Made by a program: the position numbers and the translations under genes. Under the pieces are notes generated by a model. The model worked only from the letters and a program-made list of their open reading frames with translations. It searched no databases and had not been told where the DNA came from. A DNA stretch of 15,509 nt, taken from positions 1 to 15,509 of the forward strand of contig JBPCWZ010000159.1 of assembly GCA_051009015.1 (NCBI GenBank), written 5' to 3'. Origin of the DNA: JAHRAH01 sp051009015. Its GTDB lineage: Bacteria > Pseudomonadota > Gammaproteobacteria > Tethybacterales > Persebacteraceae. The first letter of the stretch is position 1; each line of letters starts with the position of its first letter. Positions 1-7,925 of the stretch are shown piece after piece.

Positions 1-2295
1 TTCAATGCCAATCCGGGGCTGGGCGATATTAATGCCGATCCCGCTTATGCGCAGGGATACTTCGGGCAGAGTGTTACCGTCGGCGTCATAGATTTCGGCA
101 TATCGGTTGCCAATGGCGAGTTTGCCGGACGGATAGCGCCCGGGCGCCCGGGGCAAAACGCCACCGCCAATTTGATAAACAATCACGGCACTTTTGTCGC
201 CGGGGTTATCGGCGCGGCGCGGGACGGACGCGGCATTCACGGCGTTGCGCCGTCGGTCTGGTTAATGCCGCTGCTTTCGGGCGGCGGCGATGATGAGGCG
301 GTGGATTCTTTTATGCATGCCGCCGAACAAAATGTGCAAATCGTCAATAACAGTTACGGGTTTATGTTTCCCTATTCCGGTTATGACCGCAGCCCGACGG
401 CGACAATGGTTTTTAGCGGCCCGATGCTCAGCCCGCTTTTGGATGCGCATCCGGGCATATCCAGCAATGTTATCGCCGCGGCGAGGCGGCGGCTTGCCGG
501 TTTTGCCGATGCGATGGGCGGCAAGGATATGGCGGCGGTTTGGGCGGCGGGCAATGAAAAATGGCAAACGGGCGGGCAAGTGACGGTTTTTCACATATCC
601 CTCAATGCCGGCGTTGCTTCCACTTTGGCAACCGTTATGCACACGCCGGAATATATTGTTTCCAACTATGTCATAGAAGTTGCGCGGCACGGCAGCGACG
701 GCGGCGCGTTTTTTCCCGTTACAATGCGCACAGGCGCGACTTTTACCGCCAACGGCACAACTTACACCATCTCCGCCTTTTCCGCCAGCGGTGTGGATGC
801 TTACGCCTGGGGTCCGCGCTATCATCCGCAGTTGCTCGGCAGATGGCTTGCGGTTGTGGCGGTTGATGAGGAGCGGCGCATCGCAAGTTTTTCCAATACC
901 TGCGGCGGCGCAAGGGGGTGGTGTCTTGCCGCGCCGGGCGTGAACATCCGCGGCATCGGCGGCGGCGGTGCGACTTTGACAACCGCCAGCCGCACTTCGT
1001 TTTCCGCCGCCCATGTCAGCGGCGCGCTTGCATTGTTGAAGAGTGCCTTTCCGCAAATGTCCATGTCGGTTATTGTGCAGATGCTTTTGCAAACCGCCGA
1101 TGATTTGGGCGAAGCGGGCGTTGACGACATCTACGGGCACGGAATGGTCAATGTCGCCGCCGCCTTGCAGGCGCAAAGCAATACGCGAATGTTAATGGCA
1201 AACGGCGCGCCCCTGCCGCTTGACAAAGTGCAACTGCCGCATGCTTTTGCCGATATTGGCGGGCGGCTTGGCGGGGTGCATTCTGCGGTGCGCTATTTGG
1301 ATGATAGGTATTATGATGCGCCCGTTAATGTGGATATCGCCGCCGCGCCGAAGTTGTCGCCGATGCGCGCGGTTGATAACTTGTGGGATGACGATGGCGG
1401 CGGTGATATTAATAATGGCGGTATTGATATTGACAATGCCAACTTTTTCGTGCGCCATCAGGGTAATGGCGCTTTGCGCGCCGCCGGGGGCAACTATCAT
1501 CAACTGCAGTTGCGTCATCATTGGTTTGGCGATGCGCCGGTTTGGAATGCTAATAACGGCGAAAGCGGCAGCCGCCCGTTTTTCTTTTCCGCCGCCGGAG
1601 GGAGAAGTTCCGAAGTTATCTGGCAGTTTGACGACAGCGCGGGCATCTTCGCCGCCCGCGGCAACGAAGCAAATGGCGATTACCGGCAACTCGGCTTAAG
1701 ATGGCAAAGGCAAAGCGGCAGGTTGCATTTTTCCTCCGCCCTTTCGCACATTCGCGAAGATGACACACTGCTCGGCGGCAAGTTTGGCGGGGCGATGCCG
1801 CTTGTCAATGGCGGCAAAACACGGATGGCGGAAGTATCGGCAAAATGGCAACTACACCAAAGCGGCACTAACAAACTGCATCTATTCGGCAACTATCAAT
1901 ATGCGGATACTGATGCCGATATCGGCGGTTTGGCATCGGGCATTTCGGGTTTGCAAGCACGCGGATGGCAAGCGGGAATAACGGCGGATGGCATATTTCG
2001 CGGCGGCGACAAGTTGCGCTTTGCCTTCGGCGAAGAGATGGCAATCCGCAGCGGACAAATGCACCTGAACTACGCCCGCGCCACCAATGCCGAACTTGAT
2101 ACCGATACGCAACTGACCGTCAACCGAAGTTGGCGTCCCGTGCATGAAAGCATGGCACTATCCGCCCCTTCGCGCCCGATGATAAGCGCGGCTTATGGAA
2201 TGCGCTTTGCCGACAATGCCAAACTATCCTTCGGCATAACCCGCACCCTCGGCAAACAAACCCAGGCGGCATTTACCTACCGCCTGAACTTCTAA
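1..2295 (+). CDS. Subtilisin-family (S8) serine protease autotransporter, 5' end outside window
   Basis: This reading frame is open from the first base, giving 764 codons before the TAA; a TTG at 172 is not a credible start because the catalytic Asp lies upstream of it. Counting from the first codon, the S8 triad is Asp31 in VGVIDFGI, His62 in NNHGTFVAGVIGA and Ser333 in RTSFSAAHVSGALALL, with the oxyanion Asn185 in WAAGNE. After roughly 100 residues, including a Gly/Asp/Asn-rich linker (around codons 460-480), the last ~280 residues show alternating hydrophobic/polar strands and end in YRLNF, the terminal-Phe signature of outer-membrane barrels. The inferred role is a protease exported by the Sec and type V route and either displayed or self-released, as in NalP/SphB1-type proteins (established for the family). 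The signal peptide is not in the window. It converges on recA with only 14 bases between the stops. The protease call is firm; the barrel call is good. Confidence 0.88.
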   Translation, partial: FNANPGLGDINADPAYAQGYFGQSVTVGVIDFGISVANGEFAGRIAPGRPGQNATANLINNHGTFVAGVIGAARDGRGIHGVAPSVWLMPLLSGGGDDEAVDSFMHAAEQNVQIVNNSYGFMFPYSGYDRSPTATMVFSGPMLSPLLDAHPGISSNVIAAARRRLAGFADAMGGKDMAAVWAAGNEKWQTGGQVTVFHISLNAGVASTLATVMHTPEYIVSNYVIEVARHGSDGGAFFPVTMRTGATFTANGTTYTISAFSASGVDAYAWGPRYHPQLLGRWLAVVAVDEERRIASFSNTCGGARGWCLAAPGVNIRGIGGGGATLTTASRTSFSAAHVSGALALLKSAFPQMSMSVIVQMLLQTADDLGEAGVDDIYGHGMVNVAAALQAQSNTRMLMANGAPLPLDKVQLPHAFADIGGRLGGVHSAVRYLDDRYYDAPVNVDIAAAPKLSPMRAVDNLWDDDGGGDINNGGIDIDNANFFVRHQGNGALRAAGGNYHQLQLRHHWFGDAPVWNANNGESGSRPFFFSAAGGRSSEVIWQFDDSAGIFAARGNEANGDYRQLGLRWQRQSGRLHFSSALSHIREDDTLLGGKFGGAMPLVNGGKTRMAEVSAKWQLHQSGTNKLHLFGNYQYADTDADIGGLASGISGLQARGWQAGITADGIFRGGDKLRFAFGEEMAIRSGQMHLNYARATNAELDTDTQLTVNRSWRPVHESMALSAPSRPMISAAYGMRFADNAKLSFGITRTLGKQTQAAFTYRLNF

Positions 2296-2309
2296 CCCCC
2301 GCTTTTAAC

Positions 2310-3374
2310 TTATTCCGCCGCTTTGTTTTCGGCGGCTTTTTCGGGCTTGTCCGCTTTGTCGCTTTTGGCGCTTTTGTCGGCGACTACGCCGGTTTTTAGC
2401 AATAATGCGCGGTGCAGTTTTTCTTTTTCCGCCGGGTTGTCCAAAAGCCATTGGCGGCTGTTTTCTTTGCCCTGCCCGATGCGCTTGCCGTCTATCGCAT
2501 ACCACGAGCCGGATTTTTGCACCATGTCGTATTCCACGCCCTTATCCAATAACTCGCCTTCCAGCGAAACGCCGCTGCCGTAATATATCTCAAACTCCGC
2601 CTTGCGAAAAGGCGGCGCGACTTTGTTTTTGACAACTTTGACGCGCGTTTCATTGCCGATAATCTCGTCGCCTTTTTTTATCGCGCCGATGCGCCGGATG
2701 TCCAGCCGCACCGAAGAATAAAACTTCAGGGCATTGCCGCCGGTTGTCGTCTCCGGGCTGCCGAACATAACGCCGATTTTCATCCGCAACTGATTAATAA
2801 ACAAAACCATCGTTCCCGCCTGATTGATACTCGCCGTCAGTTTGCGCAGTGCCTGACTCATCAATCGCGCCTGCAAGCCCGGCAAAGATGCGCCCATTTC
2901 GCCTTCCAATTCCGCCCGCGGCGTAAGCGCGGCGACAGAATCAATCACCAACACATCAATGGAACCGGAGCGCACAAGGGTATCGGCTATCTCCAATGCC
3001 TGCTCGCCGTCATCCGGCTGCGAAAGCAAAAGGTCGTCAATATCAACGCCGAGTTTTTGCGCATAGGCGGTATCAAGCGCGTGTTCGGCGTCAATAAAAG
3101 CCGCAGTGCCGCCGGTTTTTTGCGCGCTGGCGATAACCTGCAGGGCGATGGTCGTCTTGCCCGATGATTCGGGACCGTATATCTCCACAACCCGCCCGCG
3201 CGGCAAGCCGCCGATGCCAAGGGCGATATCCAAGCCCAGCGAGCCGGTGGATATCGCCGCGACTTCCTTCTGCCCGGCGATAAAATCGCCAAGGCGCATT
3301 ACCGAGCCGCGCCCGTATGCTTTTTCTATTTTTTCCAGCGCCGCGCGCAGCGCTTTGTTTTTGTCTTCCTGCAT
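2310..3374 (-). CDS. recA: Recombinase RecA
   Basis: This 354-residue protein has the normal RecA length. RecA forms ATP-dependent filaments on single-stranded DNA, carries out strand exchange and promotes LexA self-cleavage. Walker A is GPESSGKT (67-74) and Walker B is VLVID (141-145). The loop region INQLRMKIGVMFGSPETTTGG covers L1/L2 with the conserved ETTTGGNALKFY stretch, and the C-terminal domain ends in a Lys/Asp/Glu/Ala-rich tail typical of proteobacterial RecA. The ATG at 3374 is chosen because AAGGAG stands 6 bases upstream (3380-3385), the clearest ribosome-binding site in the window. It is divergent from uvrC across 76 bases. No CTGT-N8-ACAG LexA box or GTTC-N7-GTTC box is visible there. 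Confidence 0.98.
   Translation of the reverse strand: MQEDKNKALRAALEKIEKAYGRGSVMRLGDFIAGQKEVAAISTGSLGLDIALGIGGLPRGRVVEIYGPESSGKTTIALQVIASAQKTGGTAAFIDAEHALDTAYAQKLGVDIDDLLLSQPDDGEQALEIADTLVRSGSIDVLVIDSVAALTPRAELEGEMGASLPGLQARLMSQALRKLTASINQAGTMVLFINQLRMKIGVMFGSPETTTGGNALKFYSSVRLDIRRIGAIKKGDEIIGNETRVKVVKNKVAPPFRKAEFEIYYGSGVSLEGELLDKGVEYDMVQKSGSWYAIDGKRIGQGKENSRQWLLDNPAEKEKLHRALLLKTGVVADKSAKSDKADKPEKAAENKAAE
2315..2341 (+). terminator. Candidate intrinsic terminator for the autotransporter gene, inside the recA 3' end
   Basis: CCGCCG (2315-2320) pairs with CGGCGG (2330-2335) across a 9-base loop and is followed by C and five T on the plus strand, about 20 bases after the protease stop. This is the form of a short rho-independent terminator. 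It lies within the last codons of recA on the other strand, which encode the Lys/Glu/Ala tail, so coding constraint could also explain the GCC/GGC pairing. Confidence 0.45.
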
Positions 3375-3396
3375 TTGACTCCTTTGGCAAAGGGGA

Positions 3397-3402
3397 ATTG
3401 TA
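3397..3402 (-). promoter_or_regulatory. Candidate -10 box for recA
   Basis: Read on the minus strand this is TACAAT, one mismatch from TATAAT, and it lies 22 bases upstream of the recA ATG. It would give a leader of about 16 bases containing the AAGGAG site. No convincing TTGACA-like -35 stands 16-18 bases upstream, so the call is modest. Confidence 0.4.
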
Positions 3403-3438
3403 AACTATTCCGCGCCCGAATTATCGCACGATGCGGGG

Positions 3439-3444
3439 TAAAAT
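3439..3444 (+). promoter_or_regulatory. Candidate -10 box immediately before uvrC
   Basis: TAAAAT ends 6 bases before the uvrC ATG at 3451. Transcription starting 7 bases downstream would begin at or next to the A of the start codon, giving a leaderless message. This agrees with the absence of any Shine-Dalgarno sequence before uvrC. No good -35 is visible. Confidence 0.4.
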
Positions 3445-3450
3445 ACACAA

Positions 3451-5277
3451 ATGCCCGCCATATTTGACATCCGCGCCGCGCTGGACAACCTGCCCGCCGC
3501 GCCGGGCGTATACCGGTTTTTTGACGGCGGCGGCAGGGCGCTTTATGTCGGCAAGGCGCAAAACATCAAAAGCCGCGTCGCCGCCCACTTCCGCGCCAAA
3601 CAAACGCCGAGGATGCAAGTGATGACCGGCGCAACCCGGTCGGTGGAAATCACCGTCGCATCATCGGCAAACGAAGCGCTGGTTTTGGAAAACGACTTCA
3701 TCAAGTCGCTAAAACCCAAATACAACATCGTCTTCCGCGACGACAAAACCTACCCGCTGCTGCGGCTGAGCCGGCATCCCTATCCGCGCGTGATGCTCTA
3801 TCGCGCGCCGGTCAGGGGCGGCGGCGATGACGGCGAGGATTGTTTTGGTCCATTCCCCGACAGCCGCGCCGTGCGCGCCAGCATTGATTTGATTCAGCGG
3901 TTATTCGGCTTGCGTTCGTGCGCCGATTCGGTTTTTGCCAACCGCTCCCGCCCTTGCCTTTTGCATGGCATCGGCAGATGCACCGCGCCGTGCGTCAATA
4001 AGATAACCCCGCCGCAATATGCAGCCGACACTTCGGCGGCGCGGGCTTTTTTGTCCGGCGGCGCGGATGCCGTCACCGGCGGGTTGCAAAAGCAGATGGA
4101 AGATGCGGCGGCGCGGCTGGATTATGAAAAAGCCGCCACCCTGCGCGACCGCCTTCGCGCCCTTGCGGCAGTGCGCGAAAAACACTTCGCCGCAGACAAC
4201 AGCCGGCCGGATGCCGATTATGTCGGCGCGGCGGCGGCGGCGGGTTGTGCTTGCGTCAATGTTGTCGCCGTGCGCGGCGGCAGGCGCATCGGCGAAAGCC
4301 GCTTTTTTCCGAAAGCATTTGCCGCCGGGGGCAGCGAAGACGAATCGGCATTGCTTGCCGCTTTTGTTTGCCAGCATTATGGCAAGGGCGGCAAATCCCC
4401 GCCGCCTTCGGTTATTTTCATCCACAAATACGCGGCGGAATGCGCCAATGCCGCGCCGTTTTTGGCAAAGCACATATCAACGCGCCCGCCGCCCGCCGTT
4501 TGCGAAAGGCTGCGGCAGGCGGCAGACAACGCCGCCTGCGCGCTTGCCTTGCGCCGGGCGCAAAACAGCGGGCAAAAACAAAAACTCGCCGCCCTTGCCA
4601 AACATCTGCAAATGCCGCCGCCGGTGCGAATGGAATGCTTTGATATCAGCCACACGGCGGGCGGCGAAGTAATGGCGGCGCGGGCGGTTTTTGTTGATGG
4701 CGCGGCGCAAACTTCGCAATACCGCAAATACAAAATCGCCGTTGATGCCAATAACGATTATGCGGCAATGCGCGAGGCGGTCGGCAGGTCTTTGCGCCGC
4801 GCCATCGCCGAAGGCGCGCCCCTGCCCGATTTGTTGATAGCGGACGGCGGCGCGGGACAACTGCAAGCGACACTGCTGGCAATGGCGGATGCCGGTTTGC
4901 ACATCAGCGCAAAAAACGCGCCGGTTGTCATAGCCATCGCCAAAGGCAAAGTGCGAAGCGGCGACGAAACGATTATCATGGCGGACGGCGAAACGGCAAA
5001 ATGGCAACCATCCGACCCGGCGCTGCACTTATTGCAAGCGATACGGGACGAAGCGCATCGCTTTGCCATCGCCGGTCATCGCAAGTTGCGCGACAAAAAA
5101 AGCGGCTCTTCGGTTTTGGATGCGGTCGCCGGAGTCGGCAGACAAAAACGCAAACGATTAATGGCAAGATTCGGCGGCTTGGCGGGGCTTGCCGGAGCAA
5201 CGGCGGCGGAACTGACGGAGATAGACGGCATCGGCGCAGAACTCGCCGGACGCCTGCATCGCGCTTTGCGACAATGA
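3451..5277 (+). CDS. uvrC: UvrABC excinuclease subunit C
   Basis: At 608 residues this matches the usual UvrC length. UvrC makes the 3' and 5' incisions in nucleotide excision repair after UvrA/UvrB load at damage. Visible domains are an N-terminal GIY-YIG nuclease (GVY at 19-21, YVG at 32-34, then conserved Arg in NIKSR and Glu in ALVLENDF), a central UvrB-binding UVR motif (about 212-247), the RNase H-like nuclease domain (Asp398 in ECFDIS, LIADGGAGQL further on) and a C-terminal double helix-hairpin-helix (about 548-605, GVGRQKRKRLMARFG and EIDGIGAELAGRL). The start at 3451 gives the standard N-terminus; there is no Shine-Dalgarno sequence but a TAAAAT box lies just upstream. The TGA overlaps the pgsA ATG (ATGA), implying coupled translation. 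Confidence 0.97.
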   Translation: MPAIFDIRAALDNLPAAPGVYRFFDGGGRALYVGKAQNIKSRVAAHFRAKQTPRMQVMTGATRSVEITVASSANEALVLENDFIKSLKPKYNIVFRDDKTYPLLRLSRHPYPRVMLYRAPVRGGGDDGEDCFGPFPDSRAVRASIDLIQRLFGLRSCADSVFANRSRPCLLHGIGRCTAPCVNKITPPQYAADTSAARAFLSGGADAVTGGLQKQMEDAAARLDYEKAATLRDRLRALAAVREKHFAADNSRPDADYVGAAAAAGCACVNVVAVRGGRRIGESRFFPKAFAAGGSEDESALLAAFVCQHYGKGGKSPPPSVIFIHKYAAECANAAPFLAKHISTRPPPAVCERLRQAADNAACALALRRAQNSGQKQKLAALAKHLQMPPPVRMECFDISHTAGGEVMAARAVFVDGAAQTSQYRKYKIAVDANNDYAAMREAVGRSLRRAIAEGAPLPDLLIADGGAGQLQATLLAMADAGLHISAKNAPVVIAIAKGKVRSGDETIIMADGETAKWQPSDPALHLLQAIRDEAHRFAIAGHRKLRDKKSGSSVLDAVAGVGRQKRKRLMARFGGLAGLAGATAAELTEIDGIGAELAGRLHRALRQ

Positions 5278-5819
5278 TTCCGAATGTACTGACATTGTCG
5301 CGGCTGGCGGCGGCGGCACTTTTGCCGATGGTGTTTTTGCTGGTGCCCGGCGGCGACAAGATAGCGCTGGCGGTTTTCATCTTCGGCGCGCTGACGGATT
5401 TTATAGACGGCTTTTTGGCGCGCAAACTCAACCGCCGCTCGCAGTTGGGGGCGTTTTTGGATCCGGTCGCCGACAAGATGCTGATAGTGTCGGCGCTTTT
5501 GGTTTTGACGGCAGACGGGCGCGCGCCGGTTGTGGCGGTGATTATCATTATCTGCCGCGAAGTTGCGGTATCGGCTTTGCGCGAATGGGCGGCGGTATCA
5601 TCGGGCGGAGAGCGGCTGAGCGTCATCGCCGCCGGAAAGATAAAAACCGCCGCCCAGATGACAGCGGCGAGCGTGTTGTTTTACAACGATGCCCTGTGGT
5701 TTGTCGGCAGGGAAACGGTTTTGGCGGCGGGCAAAGGAATGCTATGGGCGGCGGCAATCTTATCGGTGCATTCCTTCATCCTATACGCCCTCCGCTCCCG
5801 CAAGTTCTTCGGCAAATAA
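5274..5819 (+). CDS. pgsA: CDP-diacylglycerol--glycerol-3-phosphate 3-phosphatidyltransferase
   Basis: This 181-residue membrane enzyme makes phosphatidylglycerophosphate, the committed step to phosphatidylglycerol and cardiolipin. The CDP-alcohol phosphotransferase signature D-x2-D-G-x2-A-R-x8-G-x3-D-x3-D is complete: Asp42, Asp45, Gly46, Ala49, Arg50, Gly59, Asp63 and Asp67. Several hydrophobic segments flank it. The start is the ATG at 5274, giving MIPNVLTLSRLAAAALLP, the canonical N-terminus; the frame is open upstream, but that part only overlaps uvrC in another phase. The ATGA overlap with uvrC and the conserved uvrC-pgsA neighbourhood of proteobacteria support both calls. Confidence 0.95.
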   Translation: MIPNVLTLSRLAAAALLPMVFLLVPGGDKIALAVFIFGALTDFIDGFLARKLNRRSQLGAFLDPVADKMLIVSALLVLTADGRAPVVAVIIIICREVAVSALREWAAVSSGGERLSVIAAGKIKTAAQMTAASVLFYNDALWFVGRETVLAAGKGMLWAAAILSVHSFILYALRSRKFFGK

Positions 5820-5821
5820 GG

Positions 5822-5827
5822 TATAAT
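5822..5827 (+). promoter_or_regulatory. Consensus -10 box driving the restriction-modification genes
   Basis: A perfect TATAAT lies 3 bases after the pgsA stop and 7 bases before the ATG at 5835. It would give the restriction-modification genes their own promoter and place the transcription start on or next to the start codon. No Shine-Dalgarno sequence is present. The -35 position is not TTGACA-like. Confidence 0.55.
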
Positions 5828-5834
5828 CGCCGTT

Positions 5835-7925
5835 ATGAAAATACGGCAAATATTGCAAGGCGCGGCGCACCGGCTGGATATTTTTAGCGGGGAATTGTTA
5901 GGGGCGCTGGAAAAGGCGCTAACCGAAAAGGACGGGCGGCTTTATGCCGAGTGCGTGGTGCGCAAAAAGCAGATAAGGATGACGCCGGAAGAAGTCGTGC
6001 GGCAGTTGTATGTGATGAAACTGATGGAAGAATACCGCTATCCGCATTCGCGCTTGCGGATAGAGCATTCGGTCGCTTTTGGCAGTGAAACCAAAAGGGC
6101 GGATATCGTGATAATGGACGAGCGCCGCCCCGATGTGCCGTATATTATGGTGGAAGTCAAAAGCCCGAAGATGCGGGACGGCAAAGAGCAACTGAAAAGT
6201 TATTGTAGCGCAACCGGTGCGCCGATGGCGGTTTGGACAAACGGCTGGCAGATAGAGCATTACCACCGCAAAGACCCGAACTATTTTGAGGAAATCCGCG
6301 GCATTCCCCAAGCGGGGCAATCACTGCGCGATATTCTGCAGGAGAACTGGACACTGGACGACCTGATAGAAAATGACAAACTGGTGCGCGAGGGCATATC
6401 GCTTAAGAATGTCATAGAAAACCTTGAAGATGAAGTGCTGGCAAATGCCGGTGTGAATGTTTTTGAGGAAGTTTTCAAGTTGATATATGCCAAACTTTAC
6501 GATGAATGGCATGCCGGGTCGCATGCCGACACGCGCAAAGAAAACCTGTGCTTTCACAACGCCGGGGGAAGCGATGCCGAGTTAAAAGAAAAAATTACAA
6601 CCCTGTTTGAAGACGCCAAAGAGAAATGGCCCGGCGTTTTTGCGGGCGATTCCGGCATTGCCTTAAGCCCGTCGCATTTGGCGGTTTGCATCGGCTCGCT
6701 GGAAAGCGTCAAACTGCTTAACTCCAATTTGGATGTTGTGGATGATGCCTTTGAGTTTCTGATAAGTAAAACCGCCAAAGGCGACAAGGGGCAGTATTTC
6801 ACGCCGCGCTATGTCATAGACATGTGCGTCAAAATGCTGGACCCGGACGAAAAGGAAAACATGATAGACACCGCCTCCGGGTCGTCGGGTTTTCCCATTC
6901 ACACCGTTTTTCATGTGTGGAAGAAAATACTTGCGCGCAAAGGCAAAAAACAAAGCCATCTTTTCACGCTGGAGCGCAAGCCGCCCGAATGCGGGGAGTA
7001 TGTGGCAAAACGCGTTTTTGCGCTGGACTTTGACGAAACCGCTGTGCGCGTATCGCGGGCGCTGAATCTCATCGCCGGTGACGGTCAAACCAATGTTTTG
7101 CACCTGAACACGCTGGACTATGACAACTGGAAAGAAACGGCAAATGATGAGAATTGGCGCGATATCTATGGCTACGGCGAAAAGGGACTGCGCAAACTTC
7201 GCGCCCAGAAAAGCAGCACCCGCGACCATTTGTTTGACATTGTGATGGCAAACCCGCCTTTTGCCGGGGACATCCGCGAAAGCGCGATTATCCGCCGCTA
7301 CGAACTCGGCAAAAAGAAAGCCGCGCGGGCGAACATCAACAAACCAACGCGCGAAAAAGGGTGGCAGGATAAAATATCCCGCCACATTCTCTTCATTGAG
7401 CGCAACCTGCAGTTTCTTAAGCCGGGCGGGCGGATGGCGATTGTTTTGCCACAGGGCATTTTCAACAATGCCACCAATGATACCGAGCGCAGGTTTATCG
7501 CCGAGCACTGCCGCATTCTTGCGGTTGTCGGCTTGCACGGCAATACTTTCAAGCCGCATACCGGCACAAAAACCAGCGTGTTGTTTGTGCAAAAGTGGAA
7601 CGACGACAAAAAAGCGGGACCGCTTTGCCCGCGCAAGGATGACTACAATATCTTCTTTGGCACAATGCAAAAGTCGGGCAAAGACAACAGCGGCGACAAG
7701 ATATTTCTGCGTAATCCGCAAGCCGACAACGGCGAGCCGGAATTGCTGCTGGACGAAAACAAACATTTGATAACAGACCATGATTTGTTTAATTTGTGGT
7801 CGCACCACTTCGCGGACGGCAACGGCAAAGCCGAAGTGAAAAGGCGGCTGGACAGCCCGGGCATCGCCGAGGCGTTTTTGGAGTTTGCCAAAAAAGAGGG
7901 ATTAAGTTTCGCAAAAAAGCCGTAA
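5835..7925 (+). CDS. Restriction-modification protein: HsdR-type N-terminal nuclease fused to HsdM-type N6-adenine methylase
   Basis: The protein has 696 residues. Its N-terminal ~160 residues resemble the HsdR N-terminal nuclease family, with a PD-(D/E)XK core: Asp90 in KRADIVIMD, Glu107-x-Lys109 in IMVEVKS and Gln119 in EQLKSY. A linker leads to an HsdM-like methylase: KGDKGQYFTPRYVIDMCVKML, SAM-binding motif I DTASGSSGF (345-353) and catalytic motif IV NPPF (473-476), with PGGRMAIVLPQGIF downstream. It should both cleave DNA and methylate adenine, using the next gene product for site choice. Separate nuclease-methylase and S subunits recall BcgI (Type IIB); no HsdR helicase gene is nearby. 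The ATG at 5835 follows a perfect TATAAT and has no Shine-Dalgarno sequence. The 3' end holds an in-register A AAA AAG heptamer at 7913-7919, three bases before the TAA, so some product may continue into the specificity frame as a 1174-residue fusion. Confidence 0.9.
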   Translation: MKIRQILQGAAHRLDIFSGELLGALEKALTEKDGRLYAECVVRKKQIRMTPEEVVRQLYVMKLMEEYRYPHSRLRIEHSVAFGSETKRADIVIMDERRPDVPYIMVEVKSPKMRDGKEQLKSYCSATGAPMAVWTNGWQIEHYHRKDPNYFEEIRGIPQAGQSLRDILQENWTLDDLIENDKLVREGISLKNVIENLEDEVLANAGVNVFEEVFKLIYAKLYDEWHAGSHADTRKENLCFHNAGGSDAELKEKITTLFEDAKEKWPGVFAGDSGIALSPSHLAVCIGSLESVKLLNSNLDVVDDAFEFLISKTAKGDKGQYFTPRYVIDMCVKMLDPDEKENMIDTASGSSGFPIHTVFHVWKKILARKGKKQSHLFTLERKPPECGEYVAKRVFALDFDETAVRVSRALNLIAGDGQTNVLHLNTLDYDNWKETANDENWRDIYGYGEKGLRKLRAQKSSTRDHLFDIVMANPPFAGDIRESAIIRRYELGKKKAARANINKPTREKGWQDKISRHILFIERNLQFLKPGGRMAIVLPQGIFNNATNDTERRFIAEHCRILAVVGLHGNTFKPHTGTKTSVLFVQKWNDDKKAGPLCPRKDDYNIFFGTMQKSGKDNSGDKIFLRNPQADNGEPELLLDENKHLITDHDLFNLWSHHFADGNGKAEVKRRLDSPGIAEAFLEFAKKEGLSFAKKP
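7913..7919 (+). other. Candidate -1 ribosomal frameshift heptamer (A AAA AAG)
   Basis: The methylase codons here read gcA AAA AAG ccg taa, the X XXY YYZ register needed for tandem tRNA slippage and the same heptamer used in E. coli dnaX. A GAGGG stretch (7896-7900) ends 12 bases upstream and could act as the stimulatory internal Shine-Dalgarno sequence. A strong stem-loop begins 6 bases downstream. Slippage by -1 continues at GCC 7919 directly into the specificity-protein frame, which is open to 9358. This is inference from sequence. Confidence 0.55.

Noticed and set aside
172..174. TTG at 172 as the start of the protease gene
   Set aside because: The frame is open from base 1 and the catalytic Asp motif VGVIDFGI lies upstream of it, so the true start is outside the window.
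262..1176. 304-residue minus-strand ORF opposite the protease
   Set aside because: It is antisense to the S8 catalytic domain, rich in Arg/Ala/His and without recognisable motifs; typical of shadow frames in GC-rich coding DNA.
6663..7808. 381-residue minus-strand ORF opposite the methylase
   Set aside because: The plus strand carries motifs I and IV of the methylase in this stretch. The antisense product shows no family features.
7890..7896. A second AAAAAAG heptamer 23 bases upstream of the candidate slippery site
   Set aside because: It is read AAA AAA G in the methylase frame, the wrong register for X XXY YYZ slippage, and no structure lies at the right distance.
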